From NCBI GenBank assembly GCA_036345935.2, contig JADWOT020000001.1:12342623-12406622 (forward strand): DNA of 64,000 bases. The letters are read 5' to 3'. Shown in pieces: positions 49,401-62,459 of this stretch. Each line of letters begins with the position of its first letter. Within the stretch, counting starts at the first letter, position 1. Source of the stretch: Taenia hydatigena (taxonomy: Eukaryota; Platyhelminthes; Cestoda; Cyclophyllidea; Taeniidae). The position numbers were made by a program, and so were the translations under genes. The notes under the pieces are model-generated. The model saw only the letters and a list, made by a program, of their open reading frames with translations. It was not told where the DNA came from and made no database searches.

Positions 49401-50400
49401 ATAGTTGTGGTAAACTTTCGGCATTTAAATCACAACGGCATTAATAGATGAAATTGGATTGAAATGTGGATGTAGAATAGACTGTGGAAGGAGCTGAGTA
49501 CAAGCCATAATCACTACTTGCTGCTGTGGAGACATTTCATGATGTCGCAACAAATCCCCAACCGCTAGCACATTGGAGCACATCACGATCCGATTCGAGT
49601 GCCCGATCCTGTGTCCGATTGGGCACATGCGCGCCCTAATAGCGTCAACAGTGGAACCACTTGTATGACGGATCATCTTCAAGGGTGTAACCAATAGAAG
49701 TTTAAGCGCCCATTCAATGCAAATCTAAATCTGGCAGTGAATAACACAAAAGCTCCGGTAGTTGCATTGAATTCCACTTCTGATGTGTATATTCTAAAAC
49801 AACTTTTGTTACGTCTGCGACTATAAACTCTTCCACAATTACTTTCAAATCCGCACATAAAGGTTCTTATCAGTCGCCCCTTACTTGGACGTGACTCCGC
49901 ATTCCCCGTTGTTTGTGCGATAGGCTCCAGAATCCGGCGAAGCATCTTATTCATTACCCTTGGAGAAGTCACCTTTGTACGTACGAAATATCGGTGCTAC
50001 TTTCTGAATATTTATTTAACAACATTGTAGTTTGCACCAAACTTATTTTGTGGATAATTTTGCAGAACTTTGTATCTTAGGATTAATTGCCTGGATTTTC
50101 AATTCCTCGTACGAGTGCCTTTGATTAGTGGCTGCTCCGACCTTACGACGTGGTAACGATACCATCCTTGCTACTCGATTATACCGGTTATAATTTGTCT
50201 ACGATATGCTGGCTACCCTTTTTCAAATGTCTTTAGAGGTTTGATTATTCACGGCCTACCAATGTCTCTTTGCCTATTACTTTTACGTTTACTGATATTC
50301 AATTGCAGGAGGCCTGAAAATGCACCAGGTGATTCGGAGAGATATCCGCGGTTCCAAACGGCACTTGATGCGGCCACATTTTGGCGCCCATAAGGTCCTT
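46471..50400 (-). repeat. Module A, copy 3
   Basis: Inverted copy of 23.25-27.02. It preserves the cysteine-rich frame (47,171-46,950) and the 113-codon frame (47,850-48,191). The F segment lies at 49.07-49.72. Module E is absent on its inner side; instead the TTTC run and D copy 3 follow. Confidence 0.87.
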
Positions 50401-50889
50401 ACATCTGCTATACATCAACTATGATTTCCCATTTGCATGAATTTCGCAACTCATTTTGTAACGATTCGTGCAATCGACGATACATTTGCAGATGCAAACT
50501 AAACAGCTGCATTCTACGAAATAAACTGTAACGCGCTCGCACTCATTCATCTTCTGATGAGGCCGCCGACAGCACCATGCGCCTTTGGTTGCACATTAAC
50601 CGGGAAGGAAGGAGAAAGGAGGGAAATTTTTTCTCCCACCGACCACACTAATTCCATTAAGTCGGCTAAATTGATGATGTCAGCCTTCGAAAAGTGTCAG
50701 ATTCTCACCAAGCTACTGACAGGGCAAATGAGTAGGCTAGCAATCACGACTACGCCAACCAAGGATCTGTGGTATGCAGCACTAAACCACATAAGAGGAG
50801 TGGACAGTGAAAAACAAAGTAGAATGCAGGATGGATGCAGTCACATTGGCTGCAACAGTGTTGAAAGCGAGTTTCTCCGTCAAGCCCAT

Positions 50890-51700
50890 GTAGCTTGACC
50901 ACAGTCGCATTTTGCTTCAACCAATATAGTACCATTTGGGGGATGAAGAACCAGAGGCTAGTGCAAAGAGAGGACTTCAGCTTCCTCAACGGCATTAGGA
51001 GGTTATCACGCGATTACAACAAAACATATATGGAGAAAAGATAAGGTGATTACATTGCGCAAGAAGTGACTTTGACGAAATGAAAATTCTTTCTGAGTAA
51101 GATAGCTGGACATTGTAGTACCAAAGATAGCTCGATAAATCATGCAGACACATTGAGAAGCGTCACATGTCGTTAGTTTAAAAGCTGACAAATCTTGACT
51201 AACTAATTTTCTTGGTAATATTACTGGCACCCAGCTGAACTCGTCAAGATACAATGCAGGCCATTAGAAGACTCAGATTCCACGCATTTTCCATCGTTTT
51301 AATTTCCATCCAAGTGCGCAAAGTCGCTTGCATTTGAACGTTCCTCAACTAGGATACATTATGTGCCAGATCAAAACCACTGATGAGAGTGTCTCCAAAT
51401 CGGAGAGGAGATTGTTCTCAGGTTTGAGATGAGTGCCCAATGCGCATGGTATACAGACATCGCTGAGCATATAAGGTTTCGTAGAAATGAAATGGCAATT
51501 CATCCCTAGGCAATAGATTTTGAGTGACGGACAAAGAAAACGGGATTGAGTTCGCCACCTCTGTGTAGTAAGGAGGTGAGTGTTTCGTGAAAAGAGTGAA
51601 TTACAAAGATGATTGGTGGCAGTGCAGCGCAAGCCGCAATAAAATACAATGTATTCTACGTGCATTCTGATTACTCGTGAAATCGTGCAGGCGAAGCCGC
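50890..51700 (-). pseudogene. AGC-type protein kinase pseudogene K2, right arm
   Basis: Mirrored copy of K2. The minus-strand frame at 51,728-51,345 ends with the same ALGTHLKPENNLLSD segment. The downstream IDWSKM region near 50.92 is changed by substitutions. Like the left copy it has no usable reading frame. Confidence 0.62.
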
Positions 51701-52299
51701 TACAATAAAAATGACTTGATTTTCCCATCTACGTTTGTGCAAAGTACTTCACAACTCAAATAATAACTGGCTTTACAAATGAACTATGTTACGTCAAATC
51801 TTGATGGTTGCATTGCTCTAAATTCGGCTTGGCAGGCTTATGAAACGAGCATTGAACTGCGGGTTAACCCAAATAAAACTCATCAACTATCCAAAAGCGT
51901 GTATTTGTCCGAGCCGATCGGCTGTGAGATCGCTTCCTACTGGCTCATTCGATATACCGTGCATCCAATAAAGCACGCGTACGAGAAGTCGTTGGTCGGC
52001 TCATCTGCACCCCTCAATGTCGTAGAATTGTTCCAAGTTCAAATGAAGGAAGACGATTATCATGAAAAGAGTATTGATGTCGGCTAGAGTGGTGGAGATG
52101 AAGCGTGAGGCAATCCCTGCAATGGAAGTATTCTGAATATGTCTGAATGTGTACTCATGTCGTAATGAAAAGTGAGACCATTGGAGAAAGGAATGGGACT
52201 TACTCAAAAGATGTCGGTGGAGGATGAGGTAGGAAGAGGAGACAGAAACAAACTATTATTGGTTTCAAAGAAGGCAAAGGTGAGAGGAGCGAGACGTTT

Positions 52300-54284
52300 T
52301 CATGTCACCAAAGTGGAAACACCAGGGTAAGGAGACGAATTGTGGGAGTACTTACTCCACTTCTTTGGGTGAGTTGAACGCATGAAGCATAAACGGTAGG
52401 AAATAATGCAAGCTTCGACGTTTGAGAGCATATAGTATGTAGTTGAAGCGAAGCATGGAAGAGGGGAGTAGACAAAAGATCTCTTCTTCTCTCTTTCATA
52501 GACGTTATTAGACCTAGTTCCTACGCGTGTACATTGGTCCCTAATACCAGTGAGAATGGAACAAAAGATTTTAATTCACGTGTCATGGGCTGTGATTAGT
52601 CGATTTGGAGTGACAAATTGGAGTGATAGGACGGACTCAAGTGGTAACGTGGATGCCGTCTCTGAGGATGAGGCACCAACGATGGATCAGATAGCACTGC
52701 TCACTTTCTCCTTTTTGTATCATATCCTAGTCCGTCATAGTCTAGCAGAGATGGCTAATCTAGTTTGCTCTGATCCAGTCCAATCTAGTCTGATTTTGTC
52801 AAGTCTAGTCACGCGCACCTTGTTAAAGTGCAACCAAAGTTAGGTGGGTGGAGCGGCTGCTGCCACTGCTGCCATCGATTTGCATGTAAGTTGCATAAAA
52901 GCAAAAGTGGCATAGTAAGAGATGCGTAAGGTATGAATTGATTAAAGGAATCGGGTACTTTCTCCCAAGAATGCAACGCAACTAGCGAACGAACCATTGC
53001 CTCGTACTCCGGGAGGACAATGGCTATAATTGCAATTATCCGGAGAATGCGAATTAGCATGGTCGTTTAGCTGAAAGGGACGAAGGAATAGTAGAGAAAA
53101 GAGGTAGGAATTCGAGAGAGTGAGGATTGAGAGAAGGGCATTAGGGAATGTGATCGTAGGATGTCTCTGCACAGTGTTGTGGTACTTCGTTATTTGTTTC
53201 TCCCTCCTAACTTACTGGGGAAAATATCAGTTAATATAGTACGACATACTTAAGGAGGTTAACTGTAATTTTTCCTCTCCTAGTGTTTTAAATTGGGATA
53301 TCATTTGTGATTACATTGGAATGATGCATGCAAATAAAGTGAGGGAGAAGGAGAAGAACACACCACAAGGGGAGAAGGAGGGATCGGTATAATAATTTAC
53401 TTCTAATTTTTACGAAATCTACCTGTTTTGGCTTTTGGCACCTCTAGACTGGCTGGGTGAGTAGTTGGGATTGACGAGGTGATGGAGGGGGAGGTGGCGA
53501 AAGTGCAGCATAAGAAGGAGACCGAGGCCGAGGAGGACAAAAGCGCGAGTGAAGCACTGACGAAAACTGGATGATAGGAACGACAATGGGAAGCAAGATG
53601 AATAGTAGAAGACGATGAAACGCGCAGAAGAGCATGTTTGGCGGTTGGTTGTGCGATTGACCTCTTTGCATCTAACACGTGCGTGATATAACCAAAGACA
53701 CGTGTCGCGTCGTGTCCCACAGCGCCAGTTGCCCATGTGATTCTTCACCTCAGCTGAATTTCGTGCATCATAGTAAATGGGAAAGAAGCGGAAGCGAATG
53801 AGAAGCACCACTAATTTTTGATAAAATACGCCGCCTGTTCAAGATGCTGGTCTTTGGCCTTCCCTTTTCCGATGCTGCTCTTGTGCCCTTTGTTCCTTGG
53901 ACACTCAGGAGCTTCACTGTTCCACCATGAGGCATTCACATAAATCCGAATGAAGGGAAACAGCAGTGGGCAATTAAAGTATGTTGAGGGACGTATGAGT
54001 GTTGGAATGTTGACAAATCAAAGAGGCGTAGTCATTCAATCATCTTACCATGCCTGCAGTCACTTTACGTGTCTGAGAGGAAACAACTTTTGGTAAAACA
54101 CACTGACGGAAGCGCACCATGAACGCCATTGACATTACCGATGGTACGACCATTCAGAGGTGTTTCGTTGGAGTCGACTGTCTAAAATGTGGGGCTAGAG
54201 ATCGATCATTTGTGAGTCTTCCGGGCAGATGAGAGAAGACGGTGTTGTTCAGGTATTGTATGAGGGCGGTAATGAGCATTGCCG
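52300..54284 (-). pseudogene. Candidate decayed multi-exon gene, right copy
   Basis: Mirror of 18.50-20.60. Segment 1 (54,279-54,050) has a CGA-to-TGA stop after TPTKHL. Segment 2 has lost its acceptor (ATTTAG to ATTTAT) and has a stop. Segment 3 is open for 130 codons (53,811-53,419) because the roughly 55-bp block seen on the left is absent. Segment 4 keeps the acceptor CCTTTCAG but has lost its donor (GTAAGT to GAAAGT). The following segment has an in-frame stop after APPT. Confidence 0.4.
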
Positions 54285-55039
54285 TTTGCTTAATCGATAG
54301 ACACTTCACGTGACTAGGCAGAAGATGTCAACTAGCAAACAGTACTGTCATTTCTATTTGCAGAGTGGTGTAGCACAGAATTGCCTTAGCTCAAAGCAAC
54401 GTTATTCAACGTATCGAGGCATATCATGGTGTAGGAAGATGGGGAGAGACAAGGCAAAATGAGGGTCTACTTTCATCACCAGTTTAGAGTTTCACTGACG
54501 TACAACAAAGCCATTTTGCCGTTGCGCAACCAACGAGAGGACTGACACACACTCGCTCAATATTTTCGTAAACAAACACGTGAACATTACTACACCATGC
54601 TGGTCTGCTTCAATCCACTTCCATCCATCTCCTGATTCTTCATTAGAACGTTATACATCACCAGTCTCTACCGCTTTCATCACCAGTCAGAACGATAGCA
54701 AACACAGCAATGTAATGCCATACGCTGATCTCTCACTGCCTTTTCACCTTGTGTTAATACTAGTTATGCTAAATGCACTTCTTGCTAAGTCAATAAATCC
54801 GTTTAAACCTAAACATCATATGCGTTTTCGGAGTTCTGATAACACCTCAAACACTGGGAATTAGTACCAAAATCATCGCACTGTCTGGAAATTGACCAGT
54901 CAATTCTTGTGTCAAAGTGTGGTACTTCAACTCCCAAATATGGTAGAACACAAAACAGAGATGAAGTATAGGCTGCTTGCATTCATTCGCATTAACAACT
55001 TTTATGCAAGGGCTTGAAACTCCTAGTGGATGAGAATAT

Positions 55040-55810
55040 GGCCATAATCATAATGGAAGTCATTTTAAGCAAAGGCCCATGAAGAGCTAATTTTGAACAA
55101 CTACTAGCCAACACGTGTTATTAGTCTCTTGCCAGTTGGACTTCCGATGATGATCCCTTGCCCATGTGGCTCCATTGTTGTGGCTGCAACTGCACGCATG
55201 CATCAAATTGGACGCAGGAAACATATCCTGATGTGTTGCAATGTGCCAAGCACTAGGAATTCATGACGATGTCATGCGACGTCACGTCTGCAACTGAAAG
55301 TGATCGGAGTTTGCCATTAGCTCCTCACATGGCCCACACAACGTCGCACAATAACGCCAAGCTGATGCTGTTAGAGAGTTCACAGTGAAATCATTTGAGT
55401 AGTGTCCAAGTGCTGGAATTCCAAGTCCACACATTATAAGAGCGAAATGTGTTTGCACTCACTAATTCACCAAGACCCATTCGAACTGAGTTTTGATTGT
55501 GCCCGCAGCTCTAGTCAAGCGCGCTTTTTTAATTGGCGGTGCGATGCCATGCTGTTTGGCTGTCACGCAAAACTAACCAATCACGCGCCTCATTTAGAGG
55601 CTGTCAATCATATCTAGTGAATTTACAAAACAGGCAGTCACTCCTGACGTAACTAAACATTACTTACTGACTGATTGGAGGTTTACAGGACGAGGTGTCA
55701 GATGGCATTACAACATTGTCCTGGCAACTAAACCTCTGTCTGCATACTCGCATCAGCATTTCACGTACTGTGCACAGCGTTTTGCGCAAGCACACAATCC
55801 GTTTTAGTCG
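55040..55810 (-). repeat. Repeat family F, diverged copy 5
   Basis: The outer-arm partner of the F copy at 17.03-17.80. It keeps GTGATTGGTTAG-like, CATGCTGTTTGGCTG and TGACGTCACGT-like blocks in reverse complement. Confidence 0.65.
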
Positions 55811-56479
55811 AGTAAAAGAAGATGGCCATGCAAACGGACGTGTAGTCTGCAATTACTCCATGGTGTAAGAGTCCATCTTTCCCTCGTGGAATGTGAGTGT
55901 GGATTTGGCCCATGCATTAGTAGAGCGTGTGTGCTACTAAGTCAGACGCCTCGGATTCACAAGGTGGGAGTAGACTAAAGCGTCAAATATGCAGCGCGGA
56001 ACCTTGTACTCAATGTTAGCAATGAGGGGAAGAGTACGAGGGACATATGAGCTTAACTATGTGGTTTGGTTAAAATTTGAATCCACTAAACATGGATTGC
56101 CTCTTCCTTTACAGCCAGCGAAATCTTCACTATCCTTAACAACATCACCTCATTTCCTTCCTATTTTTTTGGAGGAACGGATGAAGGCCATGGAGATGCA
56201 GACAAACGACTTCGCTCACACACGCCGCTTGGGTGCGCACCACACGCAGGGAGCCAGTAGGAAACATTCTCGTAGCTGATTGGCTTACTGAAAGGCATAT
56301 GCCGCTAAGGTAGATGAATCGCGTTGGTTTACTGCACCGTTTATTTCACTTCAGTATTCTGTCGTGCCGACGTTGGACCGATGCAGCCACCACGGTTCGA
56401 CGTGACAAGGTTTATTTTTTGAGGCACTTATTCCATGATTAATGAAGCACTTCTCACTCAATAAAGTGACAAAATCACG

Positions 56480-57562
56480 TCATAAGCAATTGAACACATT
56501 TTCGTGCAATCCCTCAGCTCTCATGTGTGCATCCTCGTGAGGCTTATACTGCTTCACAACCAGTCGACTTTTCTTTCCACACTCCTCTGTGGTCTGCGAC
56601 CTCACGGACCACCCACCTGCGTGCTGTGCAAAGGTAGTGGTCTCTATCCTTTTACTCTCGTCTGCCACGTTGACGACGTGTCTGAAGGTGATGCGTGATT
56701 TTACGCTTGTGTAATGATTTGTGGTCTGCAATGTCTTCATGCCATGAGCATCGTGCACAAGGACCTCAAACCCAAGAACGAACTCCTCTCAGACTCGGGT
56801 CATATTCCCATTGCTGACTATGATCGGTCATATGACATACCAGAGAATGAGAATCCGCCAGAAGCGCACGACTTTTGCACAACTCCCCATTTCATGGCAC
56901 GTAAAACTAGCCAATAGGATAGAAATTACAGCAAATGCACATGCGTGGAGTCTGGCTCTTCCGGTTGCCTACATTTTGTCTAAACCAGTGCAACCGAATG
57001 CTAGTGGAGGGATCGATGCAATGCGGTGGACGAGATTAGGTCGCTATAGCATAAAGGAGGCAAAAAGCTCTCAAAGTCACTGCAGGCTTTGTCCCAGTCC
57101 TGCCTCATACACAATCATAAGGAGCGTCCAGACATCACAAAAGCTAGGGATCTGCACTTTTATGGCGCTGTCGATTGGGACAAGGTAGCTTCCGGCACAT
57201 TGCGATCACCTTGCCTTTCCTCCCAGCTAACATCTCAGGCCACCTGAATTGACTTCGTGGACGATCGACGTGATCCTTTGCTTCTCGAGGCTGCGTACTG
57301 CAAGGAAACACAGCTAGTGGACCGCAGTCCGCATTACGCACTTGACGGAGATGGTGTTCCTCAAGTGGAGACAGTGCCACTTGATTGAGAAGAGCTAGCA
57401 AACGTCGGTTTGATGCCTGACAAGATCGAGGAGTCTATGGCAAACTTCGATTTCACGAGTCCTCTTCCCCGAATCCATGACGATGGCATACACGTGGTTG
57501 AGTTGTCCACCCACCTTGAGGAGAGTGAGTGGAGCTTTGCTCACATCACTTTCTTTGGGTGA
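56480..57562 (+). pseudogene. AGC-type protein kinase pseudogene K1, right arm
   Basis: Mirror of the left K1. It keeps the HRD-position aspartate (SIVHKDLKPKN) but has IADYDR for DFG and PHFMARK for MAPE. Lesions shared with the left copy are the stop after GDA (TGA here, TAA left), the frameshift between TDHPP and KGSGL, the stop after KTSQ, and the TGA after VPLD. Private lesions are a TGA after CASS near 56,540 and a stop/frameshift in the SQAT region near 57,246. The last frame ends HITFFG at 57,562. The shared breaks show it was already dead before the outer duplication. Confidence 0.85.
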
Positions 57563-57813
57563 CTGGAAAGCATCCTTCCACAGATGGTTCCCTATTTTAA
57601 AAACGGTGACCCTTTTTAGTGCTACTGTTTTCAGTATTTGTGGATGGATCCACTAACTGTAGCATATTTGTGCACTGATTATATTATGCAAACACAGTTA
57701 CCTTAATAATGCCTTTTGTATTCGGCAGCATAATTGAATGGGCATGACTTTGCCTTAACTTTATCTGGGTGCCAAAATGCAGGATTTATAAGTGAGTACA
57801 TAAAGCACGCGTG

Positions 57814-58130
57814 CTAAGATGCATTTTGTGAATGCCGCTGTAGCTCTTTGAGAGTCGTCTGAAGGTAAAAGTTGAGATGATACCTGATCAAAGTAAAAAT
57901 GTTCGGCGTGTGGAAAGGATTGGAGCTACTAGCGTGGCTTGGAGGCCAACCCACCCAACGAAGGTACAATGACCATCCAAGCAATCGTGGGTGAGATTGA
58001 GAGCTGAACAGACAGCACACGCACCAATTTTTGTGTTGAATATTTTAATTACTGCTAAATCATAGTGGTCTAAACAAAAGAAAACTAGCCGTGTTCTCCA
58101 TTCCTTACAGGAAACACCCCTGCAATTCAT
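57814..58130 (-). other. Coding-like segment of unknown identity, right copy
   Basis: Partner of 14,640-14,894. The frame reading VCSALNLTHDCLDGHCTFVG and then ATLVAPILSTRR is open here through the position where the left copy has TAA. No domain assigned. Confidence 0.28.
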
Positions 58131-58142
58131 GCTAAAAGCGTT

Positions 58143-58259
58143 TTAGATATTCTGCACGTTATTCATATCGACAACATTTGCAGGGGCATCTTCATTCTCC
58201 TCCCCATCCCTGCGCTTATGCCTAAAACGAGGCGGTTCACTGTTCTGAGACACCGTCAT
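58143..58259 (-). CDS. 38-codon open frame, right copy
   Basis: Same length, start and stop position as the left copy at 14,395-14,511. It keeps RDGEENE and MNNV-x-NI but differs at about a dozen other residues. Confidence 0.3.
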   Translation of the reverse strand: MTVSQNSEPPRFRHKRRDGEENEDAPANVVDMNNVQNI

Positions 58260-58622
58260 TTTTCGACACAAAGCCGTGAAACAGTAGCATATTAATAGAG
58301 GATTGTAAGGCGGCCTAGATCTGCTTCGAGAGATTCATGTTGTATTCGTACCTCTCGTCCAAATGGTATGTTTAAACAAACATAAATGCCGCATGATTAT
58401 ACCACTTTCGATTAATGTGATTAAAGATAAGATGTGAGTAGATTAAAAAATTGCACATTAGTTATTAAAAAGTAGTGGAAAATCTGGCGGAGGACTTACT
58501 ATTAACTAGTCTGTATAATAAAAAATCATTTGTACGAAAATTACATTCAAAGTCTCGTACAAATGTCTTACAAAATTGCACTTGTCAAAAATCCTGCCTA
58601 GTTTTGCAAAATAATTAGGATT

Positions 58623-59349
58623 ATGTCTATACATTTGGATTCTAACATTCAACAACAATATTTGTCACCCTCCTTTTCTTTTATTCATCCCCAGTACCCT
58701 TTTAATGTGTTCAGCGGCGTATATGAAACGATGGGCTTTGGCTTAGTGGTTGCTATGTATGGTTCGGGATTTGCTCTAATGAGTCCAGGTATGTTAGTGT
58801 TGGTTTTGGAAGCTTTTGACTTATTTTATGCATGCGCACACTCATATGAAATCGTGGCTATCGACTTTTGAGGCTTGCTGCATTCATGGTTTGTGTAATG
58901 CTCGTAGTGAAATACTCGAATTCTAGTAACTTACTTGGTTAAATGCTAATATAAACTGCACCTATTTACCTTAAGCACATTTTAAACCGGGATGGTGTCT
59001 ACGGATCTTCGCTGCTTTAAGTCTATATCAAATTATGACGAAAGGCGGGGGTCGAATTTCCCAATCATTTGTGGGCAAGAGTCTGTACATCGAATCAACA
59101 GGTTTGCCATCTGAGGGTACTTTATGATCTTACGATAGTTATAAGGGCTTTTTTATGCGGGGTTTGATTTCTTCCTGGATGAATCAAATGCCACAAGCAA
59201 CAGCGTGTCAGTGCTGTAACAAAAGTGTCTGTGTTGGTTTGAGATCTGGGATGGTTTCTGCATATGGACTTAATGTTTTGCTTAAAGAAAAATTATCACA
59301 TTCTGATATTATTGGCAAAAGACGGCGGATTTCACTTACTTTGAAGTGA
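58623..59349 (+). pseudogene. Unrecognised two-segment coding-like locus, right copy
   Basis: Partner of 14,017-13,283. Segment 1 (58,623-58,871) reads YPFNVFSGVYE, MGFGLVVAMYGSG and AFDLFYACA, and continues further than the left copy. Segment 2 (59,155-59,349) reads MNQMPQATACQCCNKSV. The region between them contains stops. Family unknown. Confidence 0.3.
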
Positions 59350-60310
59350 ATTTTATAGCATTGATCGGCATTAGACGCCAAATTTACACCTTTGAATGGA
59401 ACTTTGTAGCCTTTCCTACCAAAAGCGGCGAAATTCGCTCTCTTCAAACGGAATCTTATTCTATTATTGACACGAAAAGGCGAATTTTGCTAGATTTAAG
59501 TGAAATATTGTAGTACTGGTCGCTATGAGACGGCGAAATTTGCTCTCTATGAACGGGATCTTGTAGTACCGATCAACATGAGATGGCGAAATTTGCTCGC
59601 TTTAAATCGAATTTTGTGGTATTCATCAACGTGAGGGGGCGGAATTTGCAGACTTTGAACAGGGCGGTGTATATTGATCTCTTTGAATGGAATTTTGTAG
59701 TATTGATCAAGATGAGACGGAAAATTTTACATGATTCGCATGAAATTTCGTGGTATAGATCAAAACGGGACGCCGAATTATGTTCTCTTTAAAATGAAGT
59801 TTCGTAGCATTGATCGACACGGGGTGGCGAATTTCGCTCCCTTTGAATGGAATTTTGTAGTATTGATTGACATGAGAAGGCGAATTTTGCTCGTTCTGAA
59901 TGAAATTTTGTGGTATTGACCGACATGAGATTGCGATATTTGCTCTCTTGGAATGGAATTTCGTGGCAGTGATGGACACGAGATGGCGAATTTCGTTCTC
60001 TTTAAATGCACTTTTGTGGTCTTGATTGACCTGAGACGGCGATATTTGCTCTCTTTCTATCGAATTTCGTAGTATTGATCGACATGGGATGGCGATATTT
60101 GCTCTCTTGGAATGGAATTTTGTGGCAGTGATGGACACGAGATGGCGAATATTGCTCTTCTTGAATGGAATTTCGTGGTAATGATCGACATGTGATGGCG
60201 ATATTTGTTCCTTTTGAATGGAATTTTGTGGTATTGATCGAGAAGAGACGGCGAGTTTTGCTCCCTCTGAGTGGAATTTTGTAGTATTGTTCCATGTGAG
60301 ACGCCTTTTC
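59350..60310 (-). repeat. 53-bp satellite, right array, part 1
   Basis: The same 53-bp unit as the left array in opposite orientation (plus-strand core GAATGGAATTTTGTGGTATTG, GACATGAGATGGCGA). The outermost units of the arm align one to one with 12.9-13.32 kb. The units belong to the left array's ATTCAAAGAGAG sub-family; the ACAGGAGGAGCG sub-family is not seen on this side. Confidence 0.9.
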
Positions 60311-60489
60311 GCTACTCACTTCCTCCTAGTATTATCCCCAATATCCCCTCCAATTCCCTCTCCTCCTCTGTCTCCTGTCTCCGTTGTATCGTTCTCCCAC
60401 AGTCGTCCACCCATGCCCGCTCGCCCGCCCGCATGCACCTATTCTCACGGTGCACTCTCCACCTCCCACTACTCCATCGCCTTCTCTCG

Positions 60490-60652
60490 CACACACACAC
60501 ACACACACACGCACCCGTTGCCTCCGGTGCACTTACTCCTAACACTACTCTTGCACACGCTCGCTCGCTCGCTCGCTCACTCACTCACTCACTCACTCAC
60601 TCACTCACTCACTCACACTCACTCACACTCACTCACTCACTCACTCACTCAC
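60490..60652 (+). repeat. CA and ACTC/GCTC microsatellites
   Basis: A CA run at 60,490-60,510, then from 60,559 a GCTC run followed by a long, nearly perfect ACTC run to 60,652, with two CACTC interruptions. Open frames of over 130 codons across it consist of repeated dipeptides and are artefacts. Confidence 0.95.
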
Positions 60653-61257
60653 CCCCGTCTACCCATCCATCACCACAACTACTCAATTAGTACGCTATCA
60701 GCCTAAGGCGCCCCTACTTACAACTTACCAGTAGACCCATTACTTTGCCTCCCTCCTCTTCCTCTCAACTACTTATACGCTGCTAGTAGACCTCTTCCCT
60801 CCCTCCCTCTTTCCTGCCTTCTTTCTCTCCTTCCTCCTTTTTTTATCCCTTCACTTCAAGTAATGCCTTTTCGTCAATGAGCACTACTTTTACTACCACC
60901 TCATCCATTCATTCATTCGCACACTCGCACTCGCACCTCCCTTATTCTTTCCATTTCCCCCAACCTCTCTCTTTCTCTCTCCCATTCTTCCATTTCTACT
61001 TCCATTGCAGATGCGCCCTCTTTTTCCCTTCTTTCTATTTTCTCTTCCACCACCAAACCATCGCACCGTCATTCACATCACACTCAAGTGACAAGACGTA
61101 GTAGAGCAACAAACCATCAACTGTAATGATGGCAATAAATATTCTATTCACAAACAGGGCAAGCACAACAACAAAACACTCCCTTTAGCCGTCTTCGCAG
61201 ACGCTTGCACCACTAAAATGAACAAAGTGCAGGCAGTCATTTGCTACATTATTCTGT

Positions 61258-61840
61258 TTGGCTTTGTGCAGTTTAATTGAATACATGTGTGCAACCCACC
61301 GAAGACCGCGACTTGTGCGGCGCTGGCAGTTCCGGCAACGTTGGGGCGCTCTCTATTCCTGCGCCAATTGTCTGCGTCAATGGAGGCCAAATTTAAGGTG
61401 TTCTCCGTACTGTCTGCAGACCCGGGCCAGACGTCGGTAATAAGAATGAGGTGGGAGCTATTTATAACTTCTTCACCTCTACGGTCACGTGGCAGTGCCC
61501 CCACCGTAAAGAACTCTTCAATATTCTCTTCATCTTCGACGTCTTCCCCTTCCAACGCTGTTGATGGACTCCGCTCGTCCTCTTCATGCTTCACCGACTC
61601 CAACTCCACGTCCGCAGTTACTGTTCAAGTAAAAACGAAAGGCCAGGCCGTTGTACAACTTGGCAATGAGGCAGAAGTGGAAAGTACGAATTCACTTCAG
61701 TGTAGTGACCTACATTGAGTGGGTGATGCTGCACTTGCCAGTGGTGGCAGGACACCTAAAATCGGCCCGCTTATCGACGGCAGCAAGAGCACAATTGACT
61801 GACTTTGGTTCAACCATGAGCACGGTGAGTAATCTCTTAC
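61258..61840 (+). other. Coding-like segment, serine-rich, unknown
   Basis: The plus-strand frame from an ATG at 61,380 reads MEAKFKVFSVLSADPGQTS, then a serine-rich run, then STSAVTVQ ending at CAA|GTAAAA (61,629), a possible donor. A further stretch at about 61,720-61,797 reads GGRTPKIGPLIDGSK in another frame and is followed by ACG|GTGAGT at 61,824. The minus strand is also open (61,609-61,244). Composition favours the plus frame. No family recognised. Confidence 0.3.
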
Positions 61841-61859
61841 AAGGGGAGTAAATCAGAGG

Positions 61860-62083
61860 CACCAATAAGATTGACAACTCGTCTTCCTTCCTTTTGTGGG
61901 CACCTAAGAAGCCACAAAGTGAACCGTACCAAGTGCAATCGCCCATTGCCTAGCCCACAGGCCTCGGCGATGAATGCCAATCCACTGATAATGGACGAAA
62001 AGGAAGCAGATGAGGGCGAGTATTCGCCGCTGCATCTCCAGCGCTGCAAGCACTTCCATAATGTTGTCGTTCATAGTCATTGA
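61860..62083 (+). other. Coding-like segment, unknown
   Basis: One plus frame reads MNANPLIMDEKEADEGEYSP and ends FHNVVVHSH with a stop at 62,083. Just upstream, another frame reads SSSFLLWAPKKPQSEPYQVQ before a stop. The two look like parts of one protein joined by a frameshift. No domain was recognised. Confidence 0.3.
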
Positions 62084-62459
62084 GCGCACAACGTTCAGCG
62101 AGATTGTCACAACTCAAACGGCAATTCAAAATTAGCACATCGATTGACGGTCAAATTGATTACATCCACGCTCACCTGCTGACTTGTCTCATTGGTTAAC
62201 TAAGGGGGAATCAATAAGACGGGATTTGAAAATCGCATGCTCTTGCACACGCAAGCGAACCAGGAGGTGTCAAGTCAGAGTAGACACTTACCATAAACAC
62301 CAGCCTAGCGACTGAATAGCCCTCTTCATCATCGTAGATTGTGAGAGCAGTGTCTGTCTGCCTACTCTACTAACTCAAAGTTGGCAGGAAGCAGTCCCTT
62401 GTCACGACTAGCCTTCACGTCCATAGTAAAGGGTGCTTTTACAATTTAAATGGTTTTCT

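Larger units (their letters stand above)
46471..59340 (-). repeat. Outer palindrome, right arm
   Basis: Collinear reverse complement of 13,330-27,022, with small indels and the missing 680-bp block. Within it, splice-like sites and frames of the candidate gene are more damaged than on the left: an acceptor AG became AT near 53.94 and a GTAAGT donor became GAAAGT near 52.97. Conversely, the kinase catalytic aspartate is retained. Confidence 0.93.

Noticed and set aside
60218..60706. 162- and 139-codon frames across the ACTC microsatellite
   Set aside because: They consist of repeated HSLT/THSL-type peptides from simple repeats.
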